Source of the DNA: Treponema sp. UBA4307 | GTDB lineage: Bacteria; Spirochaetota; Spirochaetia; Treponematales; Treponemataceae | Direction of reading: 5' to 3' | DNA: 39,311 nucleotides | Assembly: GCA_002394685.1 (NCBI GenBank) | Contig: DGUP01000019.1 | Coordinates: 1-39,311 of the forward strand | Shown: in pieces, positions 22,833 to 32,102 of the stretch | How the letters are laid out: each line of letters begins with the position of its first letter | Numbering within the stretch: position 1 is the stretch's first letter | Position numbers and translations under genes: made by a program | Notes under the pieces: model-generated | The model's input: only the letters and a program-made list of their open reading frames with translations | Told to the model about the DNA's origin: nothing | The model's database searches: none

Positions 22833-25800
22833 ATGTTTGCAAAGAGCAAAAAAATTGAACGTCAGTATTTCGGAAAAGACATTAAAGACTTTATGGAGCT
22901 TCCGGATTTAATTGACATCCAGCTTTCATCTTATGAAAGTTTCATCCAGAGAAAGAAAATCGAAAATCATGAACCACTGGAAAGACAGGGTCTTGAAGAC
23001 GTTTTCCAGTCAACATTCCCAATCGAAAGTCCAAATGGTGACATGACTCTGGAATATGAGGGATATGACCTCGACTTTGAAGGCATTAAAAACAACGAGC
23101 TTGAATGTAAGAAAAAGGGCGCCTCTTACGGTGTTCCACTTAAGGCTCGCATCAACCTGACATTTATTCAGACTGGAGCAATCCTCCAGAAAGATATTTA
23201 TATGGGCGATGTTCCACTTATGACAGACCGGGGTACCTTTATTATTAACGGTGCTGAACGCGTAGTTGTAAGTCAGATCCATCGTTCGCCTGGTGTTATC
23301 TTCCAGAATGAAAAAGATAAGGGCGTATTCTCAAGCCGCATTATTCCATACCGTGGTTCATGGCTGGAATTTGAAATCGATCCTAAAAAGGAATTGATTT
23401 ATGCAAAGATTGACCGCAAGAAGAAAATTCTTGGAACAATCTTCCTCCGTGCTCTGGGATATGCAACTCGCGAAGAAATCATCCGCTGCTTCTACTTAAC
23501 AGAAGATGTTAATGTACCAGGTGACGCTGCAAAGAGAGAAGCTCTTGTTGATAAGGTTCTCGCAAGCAATGTAATTGTAACTGATCCTGATTCTGGTGAA
23601 GAAAAGAAGCTTTACCGCGCTGGTGATAAACTTCATCCTCATGATCTTGATGAACTCGTTGCAAACGGCGTAAAGACAATCACTGTTATTAAGTTTGATA
23701 CCCGTACTGCAGAACAGCAGTCTAAAAAGAAGGGTAAGAATGAATCTCTCAACAGTGAAATGATTGTAAACTGTTTCGAAAGAGAAGAAATTGAATTTTC
23801 AAAGAGCGGTGTAGAAATCAAGGACGAACCTTCAAGAGAAGAATGTATCACAAAGGTTTACCAGATTCTTATGCCTGGAGAACCAATTACTGTTGAAAAT
23901 GCAATCAAGGATCTTGAAAGCATGTTCTTCAGTTCACGCCGCTATGATCTTGGCCGTGTAGGTCGTTATAAGATCAACAAGACTCTGGACTTCAAGGAAG
24001 AAGTTGAAGATACAGTTCTTGTAAAGGAAGATATTATTCAGACAATGAAGCACTTGATTGAAGTTTATATCAAGGATGCTCCTCTTGATGATATTGACCA
24101 TCTTGGTAACCGTCGTATCCGTTCTGTAGGTGAACTTCTTACCAATCAGTTTAAGTCTGCCTTTGCACGTATGGAACGCATTGCCAAAGATCGTATGAAC
24201 GTTAAGGAAACAGAAACCCTTAAGCCTCAGGATCTTATTTCAATTAAGCCTATTGTTTCAGCTATTCGTGAATTCTTCGGTTCTTCACAGCTGTCTCAGT
24301 TCATGGATCAGTGTAACCCACTGGCTGAACTTACTCATAAGCGTCGTCTTAACGCTCTGGGACCTGGTGGTCTTTCACGTGACCGCGCCGGATTTGAAGT
24401 TCGTGACGTACACTACACACACTATGGTCGTATGTGTCCTATCGAAACTCCTGAAGGTCCAAACATCGGTTTGATTGTTTCGCTTGCTATGTTCACCCGC
24501 GTTAACGAATATGGATTCCTTGAAGAGCCATATCGTAAGGTTGAAGGTGGAAAAGCAACAAATAAAGTAGAATGGCTTTCTCCAATGGATGAAGATAAGT
24601 ACGTCATTGGACAGGTTGTTGAAGGAATGGGCGAAGATGGTTCATTCCCTACAGAACTGGTATCTACCCGTTATCGTGGTGACTATACTCTTCGCGGTAC
24701 AGAAGATATTCAGTACATGGACGTTTCTCCTCGTCAGGTAATTTCAGTTTCTGCATCTCTGGTTCCTTTCCTTGAACATGATGATGCCAACCGTGCTTTG
24801 ATGGGTTGTAACATGCAGCGTCAGGCAGTTCCTCTTCTTTTCCCAGAGCCACCACATGTTGGTACAGGTATGGAAAGAAAGACAGCTTACGATTCTGGTG
24901 TTCTTATTAAGGCCAAGAATGAAGGTGAAGTTGTATGGGTAGAAAGCGATCTTATTAAGATTAAGCCAAAGGGAGCAAAGGATGGTATCCTTGATGAATA
25001 TCATCTGCTCAAATATCAGAAGAACAACTCAGATACCTGTAACCACCAGAGACCAACTGTTTGCGTTGGAGATAAGGTTAAGGCAGGTGATGTAATTGCT
25101 GACGGTCCAGCTACCTTTAATGGTGAACTGGCACTCGGTAGAAACCTTCTCGTTGGATTCGTTCCTTGGAATGGATACAACTATGAGGATGCCGTTCTTA
25201 TCAGTCAGAGAGTTGTAAAGGAAGATATGTATACTTCTATGCATATCCACGAGTTCCAGGTAGAAGTTCGCGAAACAAAGCTTGGTAAGGAAACAATCAC
25301 TCGTGATATTCCAAATACAAATGAAAAATCACTGGATAACCTTGATGCTGAAGGTATCATCAGAATTGGTGCAAAAGTTCGTTCAGGAGATATTCTCGTT
25401 GGTAAGACAACACCAAAGAGCGAAACAGAAACAACTCCAGAATTTAAGCTTTTGAACTCAATCTTCGGTGAAAAGGCTAAGGAAGTCCGCAACTCTTCAC
25501 TTACACTGCCACATGGTGTTCAGGGTGTTGTAGTTGATATTCAGCGTCTTAAGAGGGGAGTTGATGAACTCCAGCCTGGCGTTGAAGAAATTGTTAAGGT
25601 TGTTATTGCTGATAAACGTAAGCTCGTTGTTGGTGATAAGATGGCCGGTCGTCACGGAAATAAGGGTGTTGTTGCACGTATCCTCCCAATCGAAGATATG
25701 CCATACCTTGATGACGGTACTCCACTTGATGTTTGTCTTAACCCTCTTGGTGTACCTTCCCGTATGAACATTGGTCAGCTGATGGAATCTGAACTGGGAC

Positions 25801-26399
25801 GTGCCGGTATGGTACTTAATGAATGGTACGATTCACCTGCATTCCAGACTCCTTCACAGGAACAGATTTCTGAAAAGCTTTTACAGGCTGGTCTTACAGA
25901 AGATTGTAAGCAGATCGTACATGATGGTTTCACTGGTGAGCCATTCCTTAACCCAATCTTCGTTGGTGTAATCTACTTTATGAAACTGCACCACCTGGTT
26001 GACGATAAGATGCATGCCCGCTCAACAGGTCCATATTCTCTGGTTACACAGCAGCCACTTGGTGGTAAGGCTCAGTTTGGTGGTCAGCGTCTTGGAGAAA
26101 TGGAAGTTTGGGCACTTGAAGCATACGGTGCTGCAAATACTCTTCAGGAAATGATGACAATTAAGTCTGATGATATGAATGGTCGTACAAAGATTTATGA
26201 ATCAATCGTTAAGGGTGATCCTTCTGCACCAATCGGTGTACCAGAATCATTTAACGTAATGGTTCAGGAACTTCGTGGTCTTGCATTAGACTTTACTATT
26301 TACGACGACAAGGGCAAGCAGATTGCTCTTACAGAAAGAGATCAGGATTTGATCGACAGATCATCTGCTGGTTTTGATAAGGAGGCCGATAATGCGTGA
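22833..26399 (+). CDS. rpoB: DNA-directed RNA polymerase subunit beta
   Basis: This is a 1188-residue protein. The rifampicin-binding region reads GSSQLSQFMDQCNPLAEL then HKRRLNALGPGGLSRDRAGF. The position equal to E. coli Ser531 is Asn507 here, which in Borrelia and Treponema accounts for natural rifampicin resistance. Catalytic-centre segments (such as MAGRHGNKGVVARILP and GGKAQFGGQRLGEMEVWALEAYGA) are intact. I take the ATG at 22833, behind AGAGGAAATTG, rather than the adjacent in-frame TTG. The final codons overlap the rpoC start by 8 nt. Confidence 0.98.
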   Translation: MFAKSKKIERQYFGKDIKDFMELPDLIDIQLSSYESFIQRKKIENHEPLERQGLEDVFQSTFPIESPNGDMTLEYEGYDLDFEGIKNNELECKKKGASYGVPLKARINLTFIQTGAILQKDIYMGDVPLMTDRGTFIINGAERVVVSQIHRSPGVIFQNEKDKGVFSSRIIPYRGSWLEFEIDPKKELIYAKIDRKKKILGTIFLRALGYATREEIIRCFYLTEDVNVPGDAAKREALVDKVLASNVIVTDPDSGEEKKLYRAGDKLHPHDLDELVANGVKTITVIKFDTRTAEQQSKKKGKNESLNSEMIVNCFEREEIEFSKSGVEIKDEPSREECITKVYQILMPGEPITVENAIKDLESMFFSSRRYDLGRVGRYKINKTLDFKEEVEDTVLVKEDIIQTMKHLIEVYIKDAPLDDIDHLGNRRIRSVGELLTNQFKSAFARMERIAKDRMNVKETETLKPQDLISIKPIVSAIREFFGSSQLSQFMDQCNPLAELTHKRRLNALGPGGLSRDRAGFEVRDVHYTHYGRMCPIETPEGPNIGLIVSLAMFTRVNEYGFLEEPYRKVEGGKATNKVEWLSPMDEDKYVIGQVVEGMGEDGSFPTELVSTRYRGDYTLRGTEDIQYMDVSPRQVISVSASLVPFLEHDDANRALMGCNMQRQAVPLLFPEPPHVGTGMERKTAYDSGVLIKAKNEGEVVWVESDLIKIKPKGAKDGILDEYHLLKYQKNNSDTCNHQRPTVCVGDKVKAGDVIADGPATFNGELALGRNLLVGFVPWNGYNYEDAVLISQRVVKEDMYTSMHIHEFQVEVRETKLGKETITRDIPNTNEKSLDNLDAEGIIRIGAKVRSGDILVGKTTPKSETETTPEFKLLNSIFGEKAKEVRNSSLTLPHGVQGVVVDIQRLKRGVDELQPGVEEIVKVVIADKRKLVVGDKMAGRHGNKGVVARILPIEDMPYLDDGTPLDVCLNPLGVPSRMNIGQLMESELGRAGMVLNEWYDSPAFQTPSQEQISEKLLQAGLTEDCKQIVHDGFTGEPFLNPIFVGVIYFMKLHHLVDDKMHARSTGPYSLVTQQPLGGKAQFGGQRLGEMEVWALEAYGAANTLQEMMTIKSDDMNGRTKIYESIVKGDPSAPIGVPESFNVMVQELRGLALDFTIYDDKGKQIALTERDQDLIDRSSAGFDKEADNA

Positions 26400-29300
26400 T
26401 ATTCAGGATTTTGCAAGTCTCAAGATTAAGCTTGCTTCTCCAGAAACAATTAAAGCCTGGTCTTACGGTGAAGTAAAGAAGCCAGAAACTATCAATTACC
26501 GTACACTTCGTCCGGAGCGCGACGGTCTTTTCTGTGAACGCATTTTCGGTACTACAAAGGAATGGGAATGCTATTGTGGTAAGTTCAAGAGCATCCGTTA
26601 TAAGGGTGTTGTCTGCGACCGCTGTGGTGTTGAAGTAACTCATTACAAAGTTCGCCGTGAAAGAACAGGTCATATTGAACTTGCATCTCCAGTAAGCCAT
26701 ATCTGGTACTATCACTCTGTACCAAGCCGCATGGGACTTCTGCTGGATATTCAGGTAGCAAATCTTCGTTCAGTTCTTTACTACGAAAAGTATATTGTAA
26801 CTGATCCTGGTGATGTACCTGATCTTAAGAAAAATCAGCTTCTCACAGAAGAAGAATATGATGAATTCTATTCACGTTATGGTGAAAGTTTCTCTGCCGG
26901 CATGGGTGCTGAAGCTATTAAGACTCTTCTTGAAAAGCTTGACCTGGATCAGCTGGTTGAAGAACTTCGTGAAAAGATGCGTGAAAAGGGTTCAAAGACA
27001 GACAAGCGTCTTCTTAAGCGTATTGAACTTGTTGAAAACTTCCGTGCATCTGGAAACAAGGCTTCCTGGATGATTCTGGATGTAATTCCAGTTATTCCGC
27101 CTGATTTACGTCCTATGGTACAGCTTGAAGGTGGTCGTTTTGCAACTTCTGACCTTAATGACCTGTATCGCCGCGTAATTGGACGTAACAATCGTCTTAA
27201 GAGACTTCAGAGTCTGTCTGCTCCTGATATTATCATCCGCAACGAAAAGCGTATGCTTCAGGAATCAGTTGACTCTCTCTTTGATAACACAAAGCGCAAG
27301 CAGCGTGTAGTTAAGGGTGCTTCAAACCGCCCTCTCAAATCAATCTCAGATATGCTTAAGGGTAAGCAGGGTCGTTTCCGCCAGAACCTTCTTGGTAAAC
27401 GTGTAGACTATTCTGGACGTTCTGTAATCGTTGTAGGTCCTGAACTTAAGCTCTGGCAGTGTGGTCTTCCTGAAAAGATGGCTCTTGAACTTTTCAAGCC
27501 ATTCATCATGAAGAAACTCGTTGACAAGCAGATTGTACTTAACATTAAAAAGGCAAGAGTTCTTGTTGATTCAGAAGCTCCTGAGGTATTCGGTGTACTT
27601 GATGAAGTTGTACGGGAACATCCTGTAATGCTGAACCGTGCTCCTACACTGCACCGTCTTGGTATTCAGGCTTTCGAACCTGTTCTGGTTCCTGGTAAGG
27701 CTCTTAAGCTTCATCCACTTGCTTGTAAAGCTTTCAACGCCGACTTCGATGGTGACCAGATGGCTATCCACGTACCTCTTACTCAGGCTGCACAGATGGA
27801 ATGCTGGAACCTGATGCTTTGTGCCCGCAACCTTCTTGACCCTGCAAATGGTAAGACAATCGTTGCTCCATCTCAGGACATGGTACTTGGTATCTACTAC
27901 ATGACTTCTGTAAAGGAAGATGCAAAGGGTGGTCCAAGAAAAGTTAAGGTTGATGGTAAAGAAGTTCTTGAATATAAGCTCTTCTCTTCTCCAGATGAAG
28001 TTCGTCTTGCTGCTCAGTCAGGTGATATTGGCTGGCAGGCTGAAATCAAGCTTCACAAGTCTCTTCTTGGTAAGCCTGTTCACAACGATCCTGATCCAGA
28101 TGGTAAATATATTATTACAACTGCAGGTCGTCTTGCATTCAATGAAGAAATGCCTGCAGAAGTAGAATTCTACAATGAAAAGATGGGTGATAAGCAGCTC
28201 AAGAACATGATTGAAAATGTTTATCACACAAAGGGTCCTTGGCTTTCAGTTCAGATGCTGGATGCAATTAAGGCCTGTGGATATAAGAACGCTACTTTCT
28301 ACGGTGCATCTATTTCTATGGAAGATATTCTTGTTCCAGCAGAAAAGAAGGAAATCGTAGACAAGGCTGATAAGGCTGTTGCTGATATTGTTAACCAGGA
28401 ACGCAAGGGTGCTGTATCATCCGGAGAACGCTATGACCGTATCGTTAAGATCTGGTCTAACGCCAACGATAAACTTTCTGATATGGCATACAATCAGCTG
28501 GCAAAGGATAAGGACGGATTTAACACAATCTACATGATGGCCGATTCCGGTGCCCGTGGTTCTAAGAAGCAGATTTCTCAGCTGGCCGCAATGCGTGGTT
28601 TGATGCAGAAACCTAACGGCGATATTATCGAACTTCCAATTAAGTCAAACTTTAAGGAAGGTCTTTCCGTTATTGAATACTTTATTTCTTCAAACGGTGC
28701 TCGTAAGGGTCTTTCTGATACAGCTCTTAAGACAGCCGATGCCGGTTACATGACTCGTCGTCTGGTTGATGTTGCACAGAACGTTGTAATTAACGAAGAA
28801 GACTGTGGAACAATTAACGGTATTGACTACACAGCAATCAAGGAAGGTGATGAAGTTAAGGAAACTCTTGCTTCAAGAATCGCCGGCCACTACACAATCG
28901 AACGTGTTCTGGACCCTGTAACAGGTGAACTTCTTGCTGATGTTGATACATACCTTACAGATGAACTTGCAAAGAAGATCGATGCTGCTGGTGTAGAAAA
29001 GGTTAAGATCAGAACAGTACTTACATGTGAAAGCAAGTACGGTCTTTGTGTTAAGTGTTACGGTAAGGACCTTGCCCGCAATAAGATTGTTGAAATTGGT
29101 GAAGCTGTTGGTACAATCGCAGCTCAGTCAATCGGTCAGCCAGGTACACAGCTTACACTTCGTACATTCCATACTGGTGGTGCTGCTGATACATCTGCAT
29201 CAGATAACCATATCGTAATGAAGTATCCTGTTTTCCTCACAAGTATTGAAGGTACACATGTTGTTAAAGACAACGGTGACTGGCTCTTTACTCGTCGTGG

Positions 29301-30729
29301 TACTCTGATTACTGCAAAACTCTTTGGTCAGTATGATGTTGCAGATAAGGATGAAGTTCTTGTATCTGACGGAGCTCGTGTAAGAAAGGGTAATGTAATC
29401 CTCAAGCACGCTGGTTCAGATGTTCTTGCAAGTGAATCTGGTAGAATCCTTATCAGAGATAATAAGATTTACCTGGTAAGCAACGATGTTGAAAGTAACA
29501 TTGATAACGGTTCTATTATCTATAAGGATTATGTAAATGCAGGTGTTGTAGTTGATAAGGGAATTCCAGTTGGTGAATTCGAAGAATCAACTGATCCTAT
29601 CATCGCTGAAGTTTCAGGTTTCGTTCACTACGAAGATATCGTTGAAGGCGTTACACTGGAAACAATCACAAAAGAAGTTGATGGTAAAATTACAAAGAAC
29701 AGAAGAATTACTTCTCTTCACCTTGATACAAAACAGCCTCGTATCCTGATTCTTGATGAAAACGGAAACGAAGTTGGTTCATACCATATGCCTGCCGGAG
29801 CAACAATCTGGGTTGAAGACAAGCAGAATATTAAGGCTGGTGAACGTCTTGCTACTGTTGATAAGGCTGCAGCAAAAGCTAACGATATTACTCTTGGTCT
29901 TCCACGTGTATCTGAATTGTTTGAAGCACGTAAGCCAAAGGATGCCGCTGTAATTGCACAGATTTCTGGTGTAGTTAAGTTCGGTAAAGTTGCTAAGTCT
30001 AAGCGTGAAATCATCATTGAAGATGAATATGGTAAGGAATACAAGCACTTGATTCCACTTTCAAAGTCACTTCTTGTACGTGACGGCGATAAGGTAAAAG
30101 TTGGCGAAAAGCTTTGTAAGGGTAACATTGATGCTCATGACGTTCTTAATGCTAAGGGTGAATATGAACTTCAGAACTTCCTTATGAAGGATATTCAGGA
30201 CGTTTACCGTGGACAGAGTGTAAACATCAACGACAAGCACATTGGTATTATTATCCGCCAGATGCTTCGTAAGGTTGAAATCAAGGCTGTTGGTGATACA
30301 AAGTTTATCTTTGGTCAGCAGGTTGATAAGTATGCATTCCGTGAAGAAAATGAAAGAGTTATGAAGGAAGGTGGTCGTCCTGCAGTTGCAGCACCAATGT
30401 TCCAGGGTATTACAAAGGCTGCTCTGGCAACAGATTCCTTTATTTCTGCATGTTCATTCCAGGAAACAACACGTGTTCTTACAAACGCAGCAATCAAGGG
30501 TGAAGTTGATCACCTCCGCGGTTTGAAGGAAAACGTAATTCTTGGTCATATGATTCCAGCAGGAACTGGTATGAGACAGTATCATGGACTTAAGCTCTAT
30601 GATAATTCTAATGAAGACCTTGATGCAAAGATGGAAGAGGTAATTGCCCGCCGCAATGCTGAAAAGGCTCAGGAAGCAGTTGTAGAAGAACCTTCTTCAA
30701 TTTCTGCTGATGTACCAGACGAAGACTAA
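26392..30729 (+). CDS. rpoC: DNA-directed RNA polymerase subunit beta'
   Basis: This 1445-residue protein starts MRDIQDFASLKIKLASPE at an ATG that overlaps the end of rpoB (ATGCGTGA) behind a strong AAGGAGG. The N-terminal zinc site is C60, C62, C75, C78. The catalytic NADFDGDQM, which holds the active-site magnesium, is at 449-457. The second zinc site is in LTCESKYGLCVKCYG. The trigger-loop region GSKKQISQLAAMRGLM is normal. The C terminus ends in a short acidic tail. Confidence 0.98.
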   Translation: MRDIQDFASLKIKLASPETIKAWSYGEVKKPETINYRTLRPERDGLFCERIFGTTKEWECYCGKFKSIRYKGVVCDRCGVEVTHYKVRRERTGHIELASPVSHIWYYHSVPSRMGLLLDIQVANLRSVLYYEKYIVTDPGDVPDLKKNQLLTEEEYDEFYSRYGESFSAGMGAEAIKTLLEKLDLDQLVEELREKMREKGSKTDKRLLKRIELVENFRASGNKASWMILDVIPVIPPDLRPMVQLEGGRFATSDLNDLYRRVIGRNNRLKRLQSLSAPDIIIRNEKRMLQESVDSLFDNTKRKQRVVKGASNRPLKSISDMLKGKQGRFRQNLLGKRVDYSGRSVIVVGPELKLWQCGLPEKMALELFKPFIMKKLVDKQIVLNIKKARVLVDSEAPEVFGVLDEVVREHPVMLNRAPTLHRLGIQAFEPVLVPGKALKLHPLACKAFNADFDGDQMAIHVPLTQAAQMECWNLMLCARNLLDPANGKTIVAPSQDMVLGIYYMTSVKEDAKGGPRKVKVDGKEVLEYKLFSSPDEVRLAAQSGDIGWQAEIKLHKSLLGKPVHNDPDPDGKYIITTAGRLAFNEEMPAEVEFYNEKMGDKQLKNMIENVYHTKGPWLSVQMLDAIKACGYKNATFYGASISMEDILVPAEKKEIVDKADKAVADIVNQERKGAVSSGERYDRIVKIWSNANDKLSDMAYNQLAKDKDGFNTIYMMADSGARGSKKQISQLAAMRGLMQKPNGDIIELPIKSNFKEGLSVIEYFISSNGARKGLSDTALKTADAGYMTRRLVDVAQNVVINEEDCGTINGIDYTAIKEGDEVKETLASRIAGHYTIERVLDPVTGELLADVDTYLTDELAKKIDAAGVEKVKIRTVLTCESKYGLCVKCYGKDLARNKIVEIGEAVGTIAAQSIGQPGTQLTLRTFHTGGAADTSASDNHIVMKYPVFLTSIEGTHVVKDNGDWLFTRRGTLITAKLFGQYDVADKDEVLVSDGARVRKGNVILKHAGSDVLASESGRILIRDNKIYLVSNDVESNIDNGSIIYKDYVNAGVVVDKGIPVGEFEESTDPIIAEVSGFVHYEDIVEGVTLETITKEVDGKITKNRRITSLHLDTKQPRILILDENGNEVGSYHMPAGATIWVEDKQNIKAGERLATVDKAAAKANDITLGLPRVSELFEARKPKDAAVIAQISGVVKFGKVAKSKREIIIEDEYGKEYKHLIPLSKSLLVRDGDKVKVGEKLCKGNIDAHDVLNAKGEYELQNFLMKDIQDVYRGQSVNINDKHIGIIIRQMLRKVEIKAVGDTKFIFGQQVDKYAFREENERVMKEGGRPAVAAPMFQGITKAALATDSFISACSFQETTRVLTNAAIKGEVDHLRGLKENVILGHMIPAGTGMRQYHGLKLYDNSNEDLDAKMEEVIARRNAEKAQEAVVEEPSSISADVPDED

Positions 30730-30805
30730 TTTTATATAGCATCTGAAACACTTTCGTTAATTTGTTTCAGGTGCTTTAGAGTTCAGATGGATGAAAATTC
30801 ATCTG

Positions 30806-30867
30806 GCTCTGCTGCAGCCGGTTGCTGAGATTTTATTTCAGTAAAAGGCAGCCGGATGCAGTAGAGC
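30806..30867. other. Large hairpin between rpoC and rpsL
   Basis: A 16-nt arm at 30806-30821 pairs with 30852-30867, with one G-U pair and one G.A mismatch. A smaller CTGA/TCAG stem sits in its loop. A separate stem CAGATG/CATCTG lies just before it (30784-30805). No T run follows, so it looks like an RNase III-type processing or 3' stabilising structure rather than an ordinary terminator. Confidence 0.6.
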
Positions 30868-30943
30868 AAAAGTGGAACTTTATAGGGTTTAATAAAGTTT
30901 CCTTACGAGTATCCCTTTTTTCTGAACAGGGGAAGTTTGCCGG

Positions 30944-31011
30944 GAATTTCAGTAAAATTTGTGAAAATTTGAGGAAATTCAAGTGAATTCCTAAATGAAT
31001 TCAGGTAAATT
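30944..31011 (+). promoter_or_regulatory. Helically phased AATT array upstream of the rpsL promoter
   Basis: GAATT or AAATT starts at 30944, 30955, 30965, 30975, 30985, 30997 and 31007, with gaps of 11, 10, 10, 10, 12 and 10. The last copy starts 8 nt before the -35 box. This is the clearest of the three phased arrays in the window. Confidence 0.65.
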
Positions 31012-31014
31012 CTA

Positions 31015-31044
31015 TTGACCCGATCCAGAAGAATTCGTTATAGT
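31015..31044 (+). promoter_or_regulatory. Promoter of rpsL-rpsG
   Basis: TTGACC (31015-31020), 18-nt spacer, TATAGT (31039-31044), giving a start near 31051. The leader contains a hairpin with stem CCCAG/CTGGG (31066-31088 including flanking pairs) close to the rpsL ribosome site. Confidence 0.7.
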
Positions 31045-31109
31045 AAGATACTCGTTTTTTGCATATTGTCCCAGGTGCTGCTGGGCAAAAAATATAGGAG
31101 AAAAGGCCC

Positions 31110-31484
31110 ATGCCTACAATTAACCAGTTAATTCGCAAAGGTCGTCAGACAGCTGCAAACAGAACTAAGGCCCCCGCACTTCAGTCTTGTCCGCAGAAAC
31201 GTGGAGTTTGTACTCGCGTTATGACAATGACACCTAAGAAACCAAACTCAGCTTTGAGAAAGATTGCTCGTGTTAGATTGAGCAACGGTGTAGAAGTTAC
31301 TGCATACATTCCAGGAATTGGACACAACTTGCAGGAACACTCTGTAGTATTAGTTCGCGGTGGACGTGTAAAGGATCTTCCTGGTGTACGTTATCACATT
31401 ATCCGCGGTGCAAAAGATACACTCGGCGTAGAAGGACGCAAGCGCGGTCGTTCTAAGTACGGTGCTAAGAGACCAAAGGCATAA
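31110..31484 (+). CDS. rpsL: 30S ribosomal protein S12
   Basis: This 124-residue protein is of normal length. Lys43 (TPKKPNSALRK) and Lys88 (GRVKDLPG), the residues mutated in streptomycin resistance, are both wild type. S12 sits at the decoding centre. The ATG follows ATAGGAGAAAAG. rpsG starts 17 nt after the stop. Unlike the classical str operon, fusA and tuf do not follow. Confidence 0.97.
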   Translation: MPTINQLIRKGRQTAANRTKAPALQSCPQKRGVCTRVMTMTPKKPNSALRKIARVRLSNGVEVTAYIPGIGHNLQEHSVVLVRGGRVKDLPGVRYHIIRGAKDTLGVEGRKRGRSKYGAKRPKA

Positions 31485-31501
31485 TAGGAGGTTAGAGAAC
31501 T

Positions 31502-31972
31502 ATGGGAAGACATAAGAAATCAATTAACCGTCCAGTAATGCCAGATTCAAAGTACAATAGCGTTGTAGTTACAAAGTTCGTACAGCGCATGATGTTGGAC
31601 GGAAAGAAACAGACATGTATCAATGTTCTTTATGAAGCATTGGACAAGCTTAAGGCAAAAGCAGACAAGGATCCTCTTGAAGTATTCATGAAGGCTCTTG
31701 ATAATGTTAAGCCTCTCGTTGAAGTAAAGAGCCGCCGTGTTGGTGGTGCTACTTACCAGGTACCAATGGAGATTCGCGAAGCTCGTCGTGAAGCTCTTGC
31801 TATGCGCTGGATGATCGGTGCAGCTCGTGCTAGAAGTGGCCACGGAATGGCAGAAACTCTTGCAGCAGAATTGTTCGATGCATATAACAACACTGGTTCT
31901 GCATACAAGAAGAAGGAAGATGTACACAAGATGGCAGAAGCAAACAAGGCTTTTGCTCACTATCGCTGGTAG
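31502..31972 (+). CDS. rpsG: 30S ribosomal protein S7
   Basis: This is a 156-residue protein with family segments such as NVKPLVEVKSRRVGGATYQVPMEIREARREALAMRWM and the C-terminal SAYKKKEDVHKMAEANKAFAHYRW. S7 nucleates assembly of the 30S head. A strong TAGGAGG lies before the ATG. An intrinsic terminator follows 21 nt after the stop, so rpsL-rpsG form a two-gene unit. Confidence 0.97.
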   Translation: MGRHKKSINRPVMPDSKYNSVVVTKFVQRMMLDGKKQTCINVLYEALDKLKAKADKDPLEVFMKALDNVKPLVEVKSRRVGGATYQVPMEIREARREALAMRWMIGAARARSGHGMAETLAAELFDAYNNTGSAYKKKEDVHKMAEANKAFAHYRW

Positions 31973-31993
31973 TTCTTACCTTCAATATAGAAG

Positions 31994-32020
31994 ACCCGCT
32001 GATTTTCGGCGGGTTTTTTT
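31994..32020 (+). terminator. Intrinsic terminator after rpsG
   Basis: ACCCGC (31994-31999) pairs with GCGGGT (32009-32014) around a 9-nt loop, followed by a run of Ts to 32020. Confidence 0.9.
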
Positions 32021-32024
32021 AGTT

Positions 32025-32095
32025 TAAAATATTCAGCTTAATTTTTATTAAAAATAAATCTTAACTTGCTAAAAATAAAATATTCAGAATAATAT
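32025..32095 (+). promoter_or_regulatory. creB promoter region with a 12-bp direct repeat
   Basis: TAAAATATTCAG occurs at 32025-32036 and again at 32076-32087, 51 nt apart. The likely promoter is TTGCTA (32066-32071), 18-nt spacer, TAATAT (32090-32095). Its predicted start of transcription, about 32102, falls at the creB ATG (32103), and no Shine-Dalgarno sequence is present. Confidence 0.4.
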
Positions 32096-32102
32096 AAATA
32101 AA

